Below are positions 36,102-44,087 of a DNA stretch of 64,000 nt, one piece after another. The translations under genes were made by a program, and so were the position numbers. The notes beneath the pieces were generated by a model. That model did no database searches, was not told the origin of the DNA, and saw nothing but the letters and a program-made list of their open reading frames with translations. Source of the stretch: Sulfuricurvum sp. (GTDB lineage: Bacteria > Campylobacterota > Campylobacteria > Campylobacterales > Sulfurimonadaceae); the NCBI GenBank assembly GCA_030696775.1, contig JAUYRN010000033.1, forward strand, positions 186,001 through 250,000, given 5' to 3'. Numbering within the stretch: the stretch's first letter is position 1; each line of letters opens with the position of its first letter.

Positions 36102-37006
36102 TGAGAACCAATACTTCCTTTAGCACTGAACATTTACGGTTTTTAAATTACATCAAAGCAGTAGGAACTGGACCAAAAGGAAATAGGGAACTCTCTCGAG
36201 AAGAGACCAAAGATGCATTTTCGCTTATCCTAGAACGACGTATTCCCGACACGCTTATCAGTGCTTTTTTACTCGGATGGCGAGTGCAAGGAGAGAGTGA
36301 TGAGGAACTTGGGGGATGTGTTGAGTATTTAGCGGGTCACCTTGTTGCCAAAAAAGGAAAAGGTATTGAAATCGGCTATCCAATGGATGGTAAAACGAAA
36401 TTTTTTCCCATTATGCTTAAAGCTTCTGAATATCTCGCTGATATAGAAGTTCACGCCGTTTATGACGTTCCGTTAGGACCAAAATATGGTTCCACACTCA
36501 ATGAATTTCAAGTTACTGCACCCAACCTCAACTTGCATCATCGTCGAGATTTACTCAAAAGCTTAAGTGATTTAACACCATTGCGTAACGACATCGGTAT
36601 CCGTACCGCATTTAATACCCTCGAAAAGCTCAATTTTTTAGCGCCTATAGCGCTCATCGGGATGCATCATGCCCCCTATTTTGATCTCTATGCAAAACTT
36701 TATGCGCCCTATTATCAACGTCTTGTCATTGTTCAAGGACATGAGGGAACTCCCGAAATAATCAAAAAAACGAAATATAAAATCGTCGAGAATGGTGAAA
36801 CGACAACCTATCATCTTGAGCCTGAAGAGTTTGGTATTGAACCTATTGTCACAAAAGAAGAGATGACACTAGAAAAGATGGTTGCCCTGATGAAAAATCC
36901 TGATGAAAATCTTGCTAAAATGATACGACTGAACGCTGCATTTTTAGGTTTTGTTGCAGGAAAATATCAAACTACTGAAGAAGGATATGCGTGTTTACAG
37001 GATTAA
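36095..37006 (+). CDS. Anthranilate-phosphoribosyltransferase-like protein (YbiB/TrpD2 type)
   Basis: A 303-residue protein of the glycosyltransferase family 3 fold: an N-terminal helical domain (REETKDAFSLILERRIPDTL) and an alpha/beta domain. It resembles YbiB/TrpD2 proteins, which bind nucleic acid in E. coli, more than true TrpD, because the usual GTGGD-type phosphoribosyl loop is not obvious. It overlaps the riboflavin synthase gene by 16 bases. Confidence 0.75.
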   Translation: MVVRTNTSFSTEHLRFLNYIKAVGTGPKGNRELSREETKDAFSLILERRIPDTLISAFLLGWRVQGESDEELGGCVEYLAGHLVAKKGKGIEIGYPMDGKTKFFPIMLKASEYLADIEVHAVYDVPLGPKYGSTLNEFQVTAPNLNLHHRRDLLKSLSDLTPLRNDIGIRTAFNTLEKLNFLAPIALIGMHHAPYFDLYAKLYAPYYQRLVIVQGHEGTPEIIKKTKYKIVENGETTTYHLEPEEFGIEPIVTKEEMTLEKMVALMKNPDENLAKMIRLNAAFLGFVAGKYQTTEEGYACLQD

Positions 37007-37605
37007 TTCGTGAGATGGCACAGGTAAAAAGCTTTGGAGCCAATCGCCTCTCTCTGAAAGCGAATCATAAAGCAAAACTCGGAGATTCGATTGCCATCAA
37101 CGGCACGTGTCTTTCGGTCATAAGTATCGAAAGTGATGGATTCACAGTTGAACTTTCCCCCGAAACACTCACCCACATTGCTACTGAAAAGCTAACGGGG
37201 AGTGTCCATATCGAACCTGCTATGATGATGGGAGATCGTTTTGAGGGGCACATTGTCCAAGGGCATATCGATACTATCGGAACCATCTCTTCTATCTCCA
37301 ATAATGGTAACAGTTATGAAGTTGTAGTGGATATTAATCCCGAATTTATTCCTCTTATCCCTCCTAAAGGGTCCATTACGATTGATGGAATAAGTTTAAC
37401 CGTAAATGAGGTAAATAAAAATAGTTTTCGCCTGACCATCATCCCCATCACCATGCGTGAAACTCTGTTTGGAACGTATAAAAAGGGAACAAGGGTGAAT
37501 ATTGAGACCGATGTTTTTGCCCGCTATATGCATCATATTCTCACCACATCCAGTAAAAATGATATGAGCTGGAATGATATTGACCATATTCATTCTCTCT
37601 ATTAA
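36991..37605 (+). CDS. ribE: Riboflavin synthase, alpha subunit
   Basis: This dismutates dimethyl-ribityllumazine to riboflavin. 204 residues form two homologous lumazine-binding barrels, each marked by a GDSIAINGTCLSV or GSITIDGISLTVNEV segment. The GTG start gives the invariant MFTGLI N-terminus. It is translated from inside the end of the upstream gene. Confidence 0.96.
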   Translation: MFTGLIREMAQVKSFGANRLSLKANHKAKLGDSIAINGTCLSVISIESDGFTVELSPETLTHIATEKLTGSVHIEPAMMMGDRFEGHIVQGHIDTIGTISSISNNGNSYEVVVDINPEFIPLIPPKGSITIDGISLTVNEVNKNSFRLTIIPITMRETLFGTYKKGTRVNIETDVFARYMHHILTTSSKNDMSWNDIDHIHSLY

Positions 37606-37620
37606 AATACAAAAGGAAGT

Positions 37621-37929
37621 GTGTTGAAAACAATTGAATGGCTGATGATGTTGGCTTTTATCGCAGGTCTTGGGCTATCGACATGGAAAATTTATTATTT
37701 TTTACCCTCAAAACCTCTTGAAGACGATGACACTACTTCCAATTCTGTTGAAGCGCTCGAAAAGATCATGATTGAATCTAACCGTGATGGCATAACCGAA
37801 GAAGAGCTATTTGAGAAAATGTGCAACCATCCAGAGTTTGACACGAAGCATTTTTGGAGATTTAACCCCAATCGCCTTCGCCACCTCATCCAAAGTTATC
37901 GTCTTAAAGAGCCAAATTTTCGTCTCTAA
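37621..37929 (+). CDS. Membrane-anchored hypothetical protein
   Basis: A 102-residue protein with one N-terminal membrane span (about 6-26) and an acidic, helical soluble tail ending in a RLRHLIQSYRLKEPNFRL segment. It starts GTG-TTG, so the exact initiation codon is uncertain. Its last 26 bases overlap the convergent mnmD gene. I recognise no family. Confidence 0.6.
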   Translation: MLKTIEWLMMLAFIAGLGLSTWKIYYFLPSKPLEDDDTTSNSVEALEKIMIESNRDGITEEELFEKMCNHPEFDTKHFWRFNPNRLRHLIQSYRLKEPNFRL

Positions 37930-38650
37930 GAGATGTTGCATCTGGATTACACGCAATCTTATGCTCCATATCTATTTTCTCAAGATTTTCTAACTCTCTC
38001 ACCGATGCAACGCTCGCCGAACGATACCCCTCACCCTGATTCAAATAAATATTTAATCCATTTTCATACAGAGCTAATCTTGTTGCCAACGCCATCGAGT
38101 ACGTGGTTACAATCCCCTCATTCCCGATCAGTCGTGCAACGTCAGCGAAATATTCTCTCGTCCAAAGTACTGGATTACTGGCGGGGCTAAATGCATCTTG
38201 ATAACAGACATCCCATATCCCCTCCAACTCTCTCATTGCCACTCTTGCATCGGTGATCTCAACCGTAATACGAGTCCACTCATCCTCATATTGTCCAGCA
38301 GCAGCAAGTTCTTTAATCACCTTTTGGTATGGTTTAAAGATTTCAGGATAAGGAAAATCTACCAAAGAAGCAACCAGCGCACCATCCAATTCAGGAGAAT
38401 AAATCTCCAGCGTCATATTAGGAAAATATCTATCACGATAATAGAGGCTAAGAAGAGTATTAAATCCAAGCCCGAAACAAATATCAATAATTTTGAGATG
38501 CTCTTTTTCCCCATAAAGGGTAAAAGCGGGTTCAATATGTTTTTTTAGCGATTCGTTAAGGGCACCGTCTTTGGTCGAGTGGTAGTGTTCGTCGTACTCA
38601 GGAGAATAGGCGGTATAGCTTCCGTCGTCACTCTCAACCCACTTTGTCAT
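37904..38650 (-). CDS. mnmD: tRNA methyltransferase MnmD (MnmC methyltransferase-domain type)
   Basis: A 248-residue SAM-dependent enzyme that completes mnm5U by methylating the nm5 group. The SAM site is IIDICFGLGFNTLLSLYYRD, and the diagnostic YQDAFSPASNPVLWTREYF follows. It lacks the FAD domain of bifunctional MnmC. The start MTKWVESDDG is chosen because its ATG overlaps the upstream stop (ATGA). It is the last gene of the luxS operon. Confidence 0.9.
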   Translation of the reverse strand: MTKWVESDDGSYTAYSPEYDEHYHSTKDGALNESLKKHIEPAFTLYGEKEHLKIIDICFGLGFNTLLSLYYRDRYFPNMTLEIYSPELDGALVASLVDFPYPEIFKPYQKVIKELAAAGQYEDEWTRITVEITDARVAMRELEGIWDVCYQDAFSPASNPVLWTREYFADVARLIGNEGIVTTYSMALATRLALYENGLNIYLNQGEGYRSASVASVRELENLEKIDMEHKIACNPDATSLRDENLAL

Positions 38651-39126
38651 AGCCCTGCTCCCCACATGTGCATCTTCTTAGCAATAATTACATCATACCC
38701 TTCCAGCAAATCATAAATCGTATTTGTGGCTCGAAACTCTGATTGATCAAGTAAAGCTTCCACCTCACTAATATTCATAGATCCTTTTTTTTGAACAATG
38801 ATGATCTCCGTCGCATTGAGCAGTGTACGATAAATCAATTGCAAAAATTTTAACGGTGATTCATGCAAATGCAAAACATCTTGAACAATCACAGACGCAT
38901 AATCCCTTGGCACACCAAATGCAGGAGATTTATAATCTTTGATTACGTGTACTTTATGAATGCCTGAATGTGTAAAGTCTTGGTGTTCACCAGGAAAAAG
39001 TGAGAGATCGATAAGCCCCTCATGGGGAGCTAAAAATACTGTCAATTCCTCAATCATTGCGTCCAAATGACTGGTTATAAGCATGATTTTTGTATTGGGT
39101 GTAGGATGGAGAAGCTGGGTAATCAT
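38647..39126 (-). CDS. Hypothetical protein of the luxS operon (159 aa)
   Basis: A cytoplasmic protein with alternating beta and helix predictions that suggest half of a Rossmann-like or methyltransferase-like fold, but no SAM-binding glycine loop is present. I do not recognise the family. ATGA overlaps at both ends tie it to the 100-residue protein upstream and to mnmD downstream. Confidence 0.65.
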   Translation of the reverse strand: MITQLLHPTPNTKIMLITSHLDAMIEELTVFLAPHEGLIDLSLFPGEHQDFTHSGIHKVHVIKDYKSPAFGVPRDYASVIVQDVLHLHESPLKFLQLIYRTLLNATEIIIVQKKGSMNISEVEALLDQSEFRATNTIYDLLEGYDVIIAKKMHMWGAGL

Positions 39127-39425
39127 AGTGCTAAATCGTGCAACTCTCTAAACAAATACGCTTCTACTACATCGTCAATCGTGCGTTGCGTATGCGCCAC
39201 AAGTATCATCATTTGCTGATCGATAAATTCCATCACCGGTTCATAATTATTCTTAACGATAACAGCATCAATGAACCCTTCGATTTGTGAACGGTCTTTA
39301 TAAAAGTTTATCTCTACGACACGACCTTCATCAATTTCTACTGTTGCCCAAAAAGCAACTTCTAAAATCGAGGAAAGCTCAGATTCTTGCGTATCGTCAC
39401 CATCCATTGGAAGTAGAAGCAACAT
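39123..39425 (-). CDS. Hypothetical protein of the luxS operon (100 aa), possibly NifX-like
   Basis: A short acidic protein. The opening [11 protein letters not shown] and the FWATVEIDEGRVVEINFY strand pair recall the dinitrogenase-cofactor (NifX/NifB C-terminal) fold, a weak resemblance. Its ATG overlaps the luxS stop by one base (TAATG), so it is made together with LuxS. Function unknown. Confidence 0.6.
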   Translation of the reverse strand: MLLLLPMDGDDTQESELSSILEVAFWATVEIDEGRVVEINFYKDRSQIEGFIDAVIVKNNYEPVMEFIDQQMMILVAHTQRTIDDVVEAYLFRELHDLAL

Positions 39426-39928
39426 TAGTCGACCTTTGACAGATCAAGCTTTAGTGCATCATTGTCCATAATATCGATGTCTTTTCGTAATACTTCAGCG
39501 GCAATCGCTTTCGCATCTTCGAGAGAATGCATCGCACATGTTCCGCATTGGTAGAGATTGAGTTCAGGGATATCACTTTGTTTTTCAACGGCAATCACAT
39601 CGTGCATAGATGCTTCCCACGCCTGAACCACTTCCTCTTCCGTAGGGGTACCGATAACGCTCATATAAAACCCAGTACGGCAACCCATAGGTGAGAGATC
39701 GATAATCTCCGTTTTAGCCGAATTGAGATGATCACGCATAAAACCTGCGAACAAATGCTCTAACGTATGAATCCCCTCTTGTGATAAGATTGCCTCATTC
39801 GGACGGCAAAAACGTAAATCGAAAACAGTAATATCATCTCCCTTTGGAGTTTTCATCCCCTTTGCGCGACGAACGGCAGGTGCTGGCATAATAGTGTGGT
39901 CTACAGTAAAGCTATCTAGTAATGGCAT
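39425..39928 (-). CDS. luxS: S-ribosylhomocysteine lyase LuxS
   Basis: This cleaves S-ribosylhomocysteine to homocysteine and DPD, the precursor of autoinducer-2. At 167 residues it is standard length. Metal ligands H54 and H58 are in HTLEH with E57 catalytic, C83 is in MGCRTGFY, and C128 is probably the third ligand. The start [11 protein letters not shown] is fixed by AAGGA five bases upstream. The frame is open 25 codons earlier without support. An AI-2 kinase gene lies 3 kb away. Confidence 0.97.
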   Translation of the reverse strand: MPLLDSFTVDHTIMPAPAVRRAKGMKTPKGDDITVFDLRFCRPNEAILSQEGIHTLEHLFAGFMRDHLNSAKTEIIDLSPMGCRTGFYMSVIGTPTEEEVVQAWEASMHDVIAVEKQSDIPELNLYQCGTCAMHSLEDAKAIAAEVLRKDIDIMDNDALKLDLSKVD

Positions 39929-39990
39929 GGGTATCCTTAAAAATTTTATTTTAGTTGAGGCAATGGTAACATATTTCATCCTTGAGGCGC

Positions 39991-39996
39991 TATAAT
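39991..39996 (+). promoter_or_regulatory. Probable -10 box for the aldolase gene
   Basis: TATAAT in GGCGCTATAATTTGCC, 24 bases before the ATG at 40020. It lies in the 91-base divergent gap between luxS and the aldolase, so both promoters could share control here. Confidence 0.6.
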
Positions 39997-40019
39997 TTGC
40001 CAATTAATTAAGGAATATT

Positions 40020-41192
40020 ATGAAAAGCCTCTTTGACGATTCCATCGCCGCCCAATACCAAAACGATCCGCTGGCACTACGCGTTTACACCTCTCAATTA
40101 CTGGGTCAAAATAAAGACTTAGTCTTACATGGCGGGGGAAATACTTCCGTAAAAATCGATGGTGTACTGTACGTTAAAGGAAGCGGATGGAATCTTGACA
40201 CCATTGAAAAAGAAGGATTTTCTCCCGTTGATTTAGCCACACTCATAGAGATGGCCTCTCGTGACACTCTAACTGATACTCAAATGGTCAAAGAGCAACG
40301 CGCCGCAATGAGCGATCAAAGCTTTCCAAACCCTTCTATCGAAGCAATACTTCATGCCATCATCCCGTTCACCTTCGTCGATCACACTCATGCCGATGCG
40401 GTTGTCACTCTAAGCAATACCCCTAACGGAAAAGAAATACTCGAAGAGCTTTATGGTAAGAGCATGGTTATTATTGACTATGTGATGCCGGGATTTGAAC
40501 TGGCACGTCATATTTATTTACAAACTTTAGCTCTAAATTGGAAAAATATTGAGGGAATTATTTTACTCAATCACGGTGTCTTTACTTTTGATAATGATGC
40601 CAAAAAAGCATATGAAAAGATGATAACACTTGTCACAAAAGCTGAAGATTACTTACAAAAGAATGTCACTTTTCTTTCTAATATAAGCAAGGGAAATATC
40701 GACGTGGAGATTATTCGGTCGTTAGTTCACGAAGTCGGCGTACTGCGCGGATGTGATATTTTTCCCATCGTTTTAGATTCCGATCAAGCCAAAGCACTCA
40801 GCACTCGCCCCAATTTAGAGCGACTCATCAAACAAGGCGAACTCACCCCGGAACACGTCATTCGTATCAAGCCTTTTCCTGCTATTATTAATACCGATTG
40901 TACAAAAGGGATTGAAATATTTAAAACCGAGTATCAGAATTATTTTGATAAAAACAGCAATGCTAACCATATCTGTCTCGATCTGGCTCCTCGCTATGCG
41001 ATTATTAAAGGATTAGGGGCAGTTGCGCTGGGCAAAGATGAAAAAGAGTCTCGTATCATCGCGGACATCGTAGAGCATACCATTACCGCGATTCTAAGTG
41101 CTGAACAACTGGGAGCATGGACATCCCTTAGTCTTGCAGAAATGTTTGCGATGGAGTACTGGGAGCTCGAACAAGCGAAGCTAAATAAATAA
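40020..41192 (+). CDS. Class II aldolase/adducin family protein
   Basis: A 390-residue zinc aldolase-type protein. Metal-binding HTHAD and NHG motifs are present, with LHGGGNTSVKIDG near the N-terminus. It matches the N-terminal aldolase half of bifunctional rhamnulose-phosphate aldolase/dehydrogenases and lacks the dehydrogenase half. The substrate is unknown. Being beside luxS and lsrK, it may act on phospho-DPD or a related sugar phosphate, which is inference. Confidence 0.85.
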   Translation: MKSLFDDSIAAQYQNDPLALRVYTSQLLGQNKDLVLHGGGNTSVKIDGVLYVKGSGWNLDTIEKEGFSPVDLATLIEMASRDTLTDTQMVKEQRAAMSDQSFPNPSIEAILHAIIPFTFVDHTHADAVVTLSNTPNGKEILEELYGKSMVIIDYVMPGFELARHIYLQTLALNWKNIEGIILLNHGVFTFDNDAKKAYEKMITLVTKAEDYLQKNVTFLSNISKGNIDVEIIRSLVHEVGVLRGCDIFPIVLDSDQAKALSTRPNLERLIKQGELTPEHVIRIKPFPAIINTDCTKGIEIFKTEYQNYFDKNSNANHICLDLAPRYAIIKGLGAVALGKDEKESRIIADIVEHTITAILSAEQLGAWTSLSLAEMFAMEYWELEQAKLNK

Positions 41193-41207
41193 TCAAAAGG
41201 AAAATAA

Positions 41208-41513
41208 ATGAAAATAACCAAAAAAGTAACCTTCATCGCCAAGGAAGAGCATATTCCTACGGTCAAAAAACTTCTCGAAGATATGGTAACTCCGTCACTC
41301 AAAGAACCGGGATGTCTTTTTTATTACATCTTTCAGTCTCAAACTAACCCAAAGAAATTTTTTGCCGTCGAGTCATGGGAAAATAACGAAGCTCTTGAGG
41401 GACATAAACATACTGAGCATTATGCATACTACAAATCGCACTATGAAGCATTTGTTGAGAATAAGTATACAGAAGATTTAGAACTTTTAGATGAAGAGGC
41501 GTATGGGTTTTAA
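41208..41513 (+). CDS. ABM-domain monooxygenase-like protein (LsrG-fold)
   Basis: A 101-residue antibiotic-biosynthesis-monooxygenase-fold protein: EPGCLFYYIFQSQTNPKKFF, ESWENNEALEGHKHTEHY. E. coli LsrG, which isomerises phospho-AI-2, has this fold, so the place beside luxS and lsrK makes an LsrG-like role possible but not proven. AAAGGA precedes the ATG. The stop overlaps the lsrK stop by two bases on the other strand. Confidence 0.8.
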   Translation: MKITKKVTFIAKEEHIPTVKKLLEDMVTPSLKEPGCLFYYIFQSQTNPKKFFAVESWENNEALEGHKHTEHYAYYKSHYEAFVENKYTEDLELLDEEAYGF

Positions 41514-43042
41514 AGCCCCGGAGCCTTCCACATAGGTTCCAACGTACCATCACGAACAAGCTCCATTTGTTTGGCATATACTTTTTTCCATTTCTCTTTA
41601 GCTTCTTGATACGCTTGAAAATTGCTAGGATTAGGAATATATGTTTTTTCAATTTTAACGATGTTTTCTCCTGCTTCTTCAAAACTTTTATAAACACCTG
41701 CACCTATCCCGCACGCCATCGCAACGCCCAATGCGGTAGCTTCTTTTACCACAGGAACTTTGACTTCCAATCCCGTAACATCCGCTAAAATCTGTGACCA
41801 CAATGCACCATTAGACGCACCGCTTGCAAAGGTAAGCGATGTAGGTGAAACGCCGCTAAAGGCTTTTATGTTGTCAAGATTGATGGCACTTACGATGCAC
41901 GCATTTTCTTCCAGCGCTCGAAACATAGAACCGATATTGTATTTGCTGCTGTCCAGTCCAAGACCTGTAAACGATGGTGATGCGTGTATCCACTCACCAT
42001 ACTTCATGCTGTCGCTAAAAATAGGGATAATCCCATACGAACAGACAGGAATCTGTGATGCTAACGCTTCAAGCTCGGAGTAGCTTCTGCCGCTACCTAA
42101 CGCATCTCGGAACCATCGCATTACAAGACCGGTAAAAAAAGTAATTCCCTCTGCTTGGCTCATGTTACGCACAACATGAGGATTTACACGCAATAGCATA
42201 TCTCCTGAAAGTAGTGTTGCTGAGGGTATATTGACCACTTGCTGCCAAAAACTTCCCCCTAACACAACCGCATCGCCTAATCTATTTGCCCCAAGTCCTG
42301 CTGTACCGATTTGAACATCACCGCCACCCATTACCACAAGTGTTTCAACGCTTAAACCTGTCTCGTCACTAGCTTTTTGGCTAATTCGTCCAAGTACATC
42401 ACCGCTTTCCAATATGGGGACAAATATATCTTTTAAACCACATTTCGTAAATTGTTTTTTATCCCAATCACGATTTGTAAGATTAAATGCTCCGGCTGTC
42501 CCTGCATTAGAGGGCTCACTTGCTAATTCCCCGCTGAGTTTAAACAGTATCCAGTCACTTATCATCGTAAAATAAGTCGCTTTTTCATACAAAGACGGCT
42601 GATTGTTTTTCAACCACAAAAGTCGTGGAGCAGCAGAGAGAGCAAATGTTTGCCCGCTTGACTGATAAAATTCTTTTTCCATCTCTGGGTACATATTTTT
42701 TAAAGTGCCAACTTCATATCCTGCGCGACTGTCGACATTTGCCACACCCCAAAGTTCATTTTTATCCTTATCATAAACAACAATTCCTTCTCTCATACTC
42801 GAAGCAGATATGGCAATTATCTCTTTAGAGCTTATTTTTGCTTTTACAACAACTTCTTTGATGCATTGTTTTGTTAATTCCCATCCATGGATACAATCAA
42901 ATCCCATTGATCCGGCAACATTCTCTAATGCTATATGATTCCATTCATGTTGCGCAATCGCTATTTGCTTTCCCATCGTATCAAAAATGACAGCACGAAC
43001 ACTTCCGGTTCCTGCATCTATACTTAAAAAATATTGCTTCAT
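41510..43042 (-). CDS. lsrK: Autoinducer-2 kinase, LsrK-like FGGY kinase
   Basis: A 510-residue FGGY sugar kinase very similar from memory to E. coli LsrK over its whole length: FLSIDAGTGSVRAVIFD, SASSMREGIVVYDK, VNPHVVRNMSQAEGITFFTG, MRWFRDALGSG, PVVKEATALGVAMACGIGAG and the terminal WKAPGL. LsrK phosphorylates AI-2 (DPD) and traps it in the cell. It is translationally coupled to a 74-codon gene upstream. No Lsr transporter, LsrF or LsrR is in the window. Confidence 0.9.
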   Translation of the reverse strand: MKQYFLSIDAGTGSVRAVIFDTMGKQIAIAQHEWNHIALENVAGSMGFDCIHGWELTKQCIKEVVVKAKISSKEIIAISASSMREGIVVYDKDKNELWGVANVDSRAGYEVGTLKNMYPEMEKEFYQSSGQTFALSAAPRLLWLKNNQPSLYEKATYFTMISDWILFKLSGELASEPSNAGTAGAFNLTNRDWDKKQFTKCGLKDIFVPILESGDVLGRISQKASDETGLSVETLVVMGGGDVQIGTAGLGANRLGDAVVLGGSFWQQVVNIPSATLLSGDMLLRVNPHVVRNMSQAEGITFFTGLVMRWFRDALGSGRSYSELEALASQIPVCSYGIIPIFSDSMKYGEWIHASPSFTGLGLDSSKYNIGSMFRALEENACIVSAINLDNIKAFSGVSPTSLTFASGASNGALWSQILADVTGLEVKVPVVKEATALGVAMACGIGAGVYKSFEEAGENIVKIEKTYIPNPSNFQAYQEAKEKWKKVYAKQMELVRDGTLEPMWKAPGL

Positions 43043-43263
43043 TTCATCTCTTTCATATTCATATCAAATTTCAATGAAGTATTTTTCGTATTTTTTTGAT
43101 CAATCAACTTAATCTCCACATTACAAATACTGTCTTTAAGATTTTCTGCAAGAATCAATAATTCTTCATGAGTATCGCGTATTGCAATTCCACGTGCTGA
43201 ACATCCGACGACTCCGCGGTTATTATAGGTCATTCTGTACATATAGTTCGTTATCCAATACAT
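43039..43263 (-). CDS. Small hypothetical protein upstream of lsrK
   Basis: A frame of up to 74 residues that overlaps the lsrK start (ATGAAATGA), which supports it being translated. The middle (SARGIAIRDTHEELLILAEN) looks like a normal folded helix. I know no relatives. The start is uncertain: methionines at 43263, 43242 and 43233 lack a clear ribosome site, and the last matches the best-looking sequence (MTYNNRGVVGCSARG). Confidence 0.5.
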   Translation of the reverse strand: MYWITNYMYRMTYNNRGVVGCSARGIAIRDTHEELLILAENLKDSICNVEIKLIDQKNTKNTSLKFDMNMKEMK

Positions 43264-43314
43264 TTATTAGTAATGGTAAAGCAAAGAAGATTCCAAGGAT
43301 TGAAGTAAGTGAGG

Positions 43315-43335
43315 GCAAGCGTTAAAAACGCTTGC
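43315..43335. terminator. Perfect hairpin between the DUF2202 and lsrK units
   Basis: GCAAGCGTT-AAA-AACGCTTGC, nine perfect base pairs, lies in the 100-base gap downstream of the DUF2202 gene. It probably ends that transcript. No strong T-tract follows, so Rho-independent action is uncertain. Confidence 0.5.
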
Positions 43336-43363
43336 AGATTACGCTAGATAAAACATATACTAC

Positions 43364-43894
43364 TTATTTTAATTCACTTAATGCATTATTGAAAGCACTT
43401 AGGTGACTCATAGAACCTGCTCTTAAATTTTCAAATACCTTAACGATATCAGCAGGCATTCCAACCTCGACGCATAAAATATCGATAATGTCTTTTTCTT
43501 CGATTGCAACACCTACTTGTAATCCATCACGAAGAGAAATCGACCCCTTAGCTACCAATGTATCGTATAATGTTTGCAATTCTGGAAGAACAAATTCACC
43601 AATTTTATTTTCGTTTATCTTAGAAATATCAACACTGTATTTTTTACACAAACTTTCCACTGCATCTATATGTTGTTGTTCTGATACAGCAATGTTTGCA
43701 AATGTAGTCGCATTCGGATATTGTGCACCCAATATTATATAAACATCCCGTGCTACTTTTTCTTCTTGATACATAAACAAAAGTGACGCTTTCTGTGCTT
43801 CTGTTAATGTTACGATTGTAGTTCCTGAACCGTTTCCAAATACAGAAACACTTAATCCCATTACCGCTGCCATCCCAATAAATGTACGCCTATC
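43364..43894 (-). CDS. DUF2202 ferritin-like protein with Tat signal
   Basis: A 176-residue protein with an N-terminal twin-arginine signal (DRRTFIGMAAVMGLSVSVFG) and a ferritin-like four-helix domain (LLFMYQEEKVARDVY, EQQHIDAVESL, EEKDIID) whose Glu/His residues could bind two metals. It is exported and its role is unknown. The start at 43894 has GGAG eight bases upstream. The frame continues to 43963 but would add an unlikely extra membrane segment. Confidence 0.85.
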   Translation of the reverse strand, partial: DRRTFIGMAAVMGLSVSVFGNGSGTTIVTLTEAQKASLLFMYQEEKVARDVYIILGAQYPNATTFANIAVSEQQHIDAVESLCKKYSVDISKINENKIGEFVLPELQTLYDTLVAKGSISLRDGLQVGVAIEEKDIIDILCVEVGMPADIVKVFENLRAGSMSHLSAFNNALSELK

Positions 43895-44057
43895 CATCTT
43901 ACACACTCCTACTGATATTATCAAAATTAGTGAAAAAATCATGAAAACCAATTCAAAATTCATTTCATGTTGAAATAATACCTATAATGTATTAGTGAAG
44001 TGTTATCGAGAGTTCGTCAACTGATTTAAAAAATAATATTTGAGGAGGGCATAAGGA

Positions 44058-44080
44058 CAATCTCTCAAAAGAGAGAATTG
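44058..44080 (-). terminator. Hairpin after porB
   Basis: CAATTCTCTC-TTTT-GAGAGATTG on the minus strand, a 5-bp CTCTC/GAGAG core extended by CAAT/ATTG with one unpaired base. It lies seven bases beyond the porB stop and is the likely 3' end of the por operon. The T-tract is weak. Confidence 0.5.
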
Positions 44081-44087
44081 TGAAAGA

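Noticed and set aside
36095..37006. Annotation as anthranilate phosphoribosyltransferase TrpD
   Set aside because: The phosphoribosyl-binding glycine loop is not recognisable and no trp genes are nearby. It fits the YbiB/TrpD2 group better.
39929..40003. A 25-residue N-terminal extension of LuxS
   Set aside because: LuxS begins MPLLDSF and has AAGGA just upstream of that ATG. The extension lies in the divergent promoter region.
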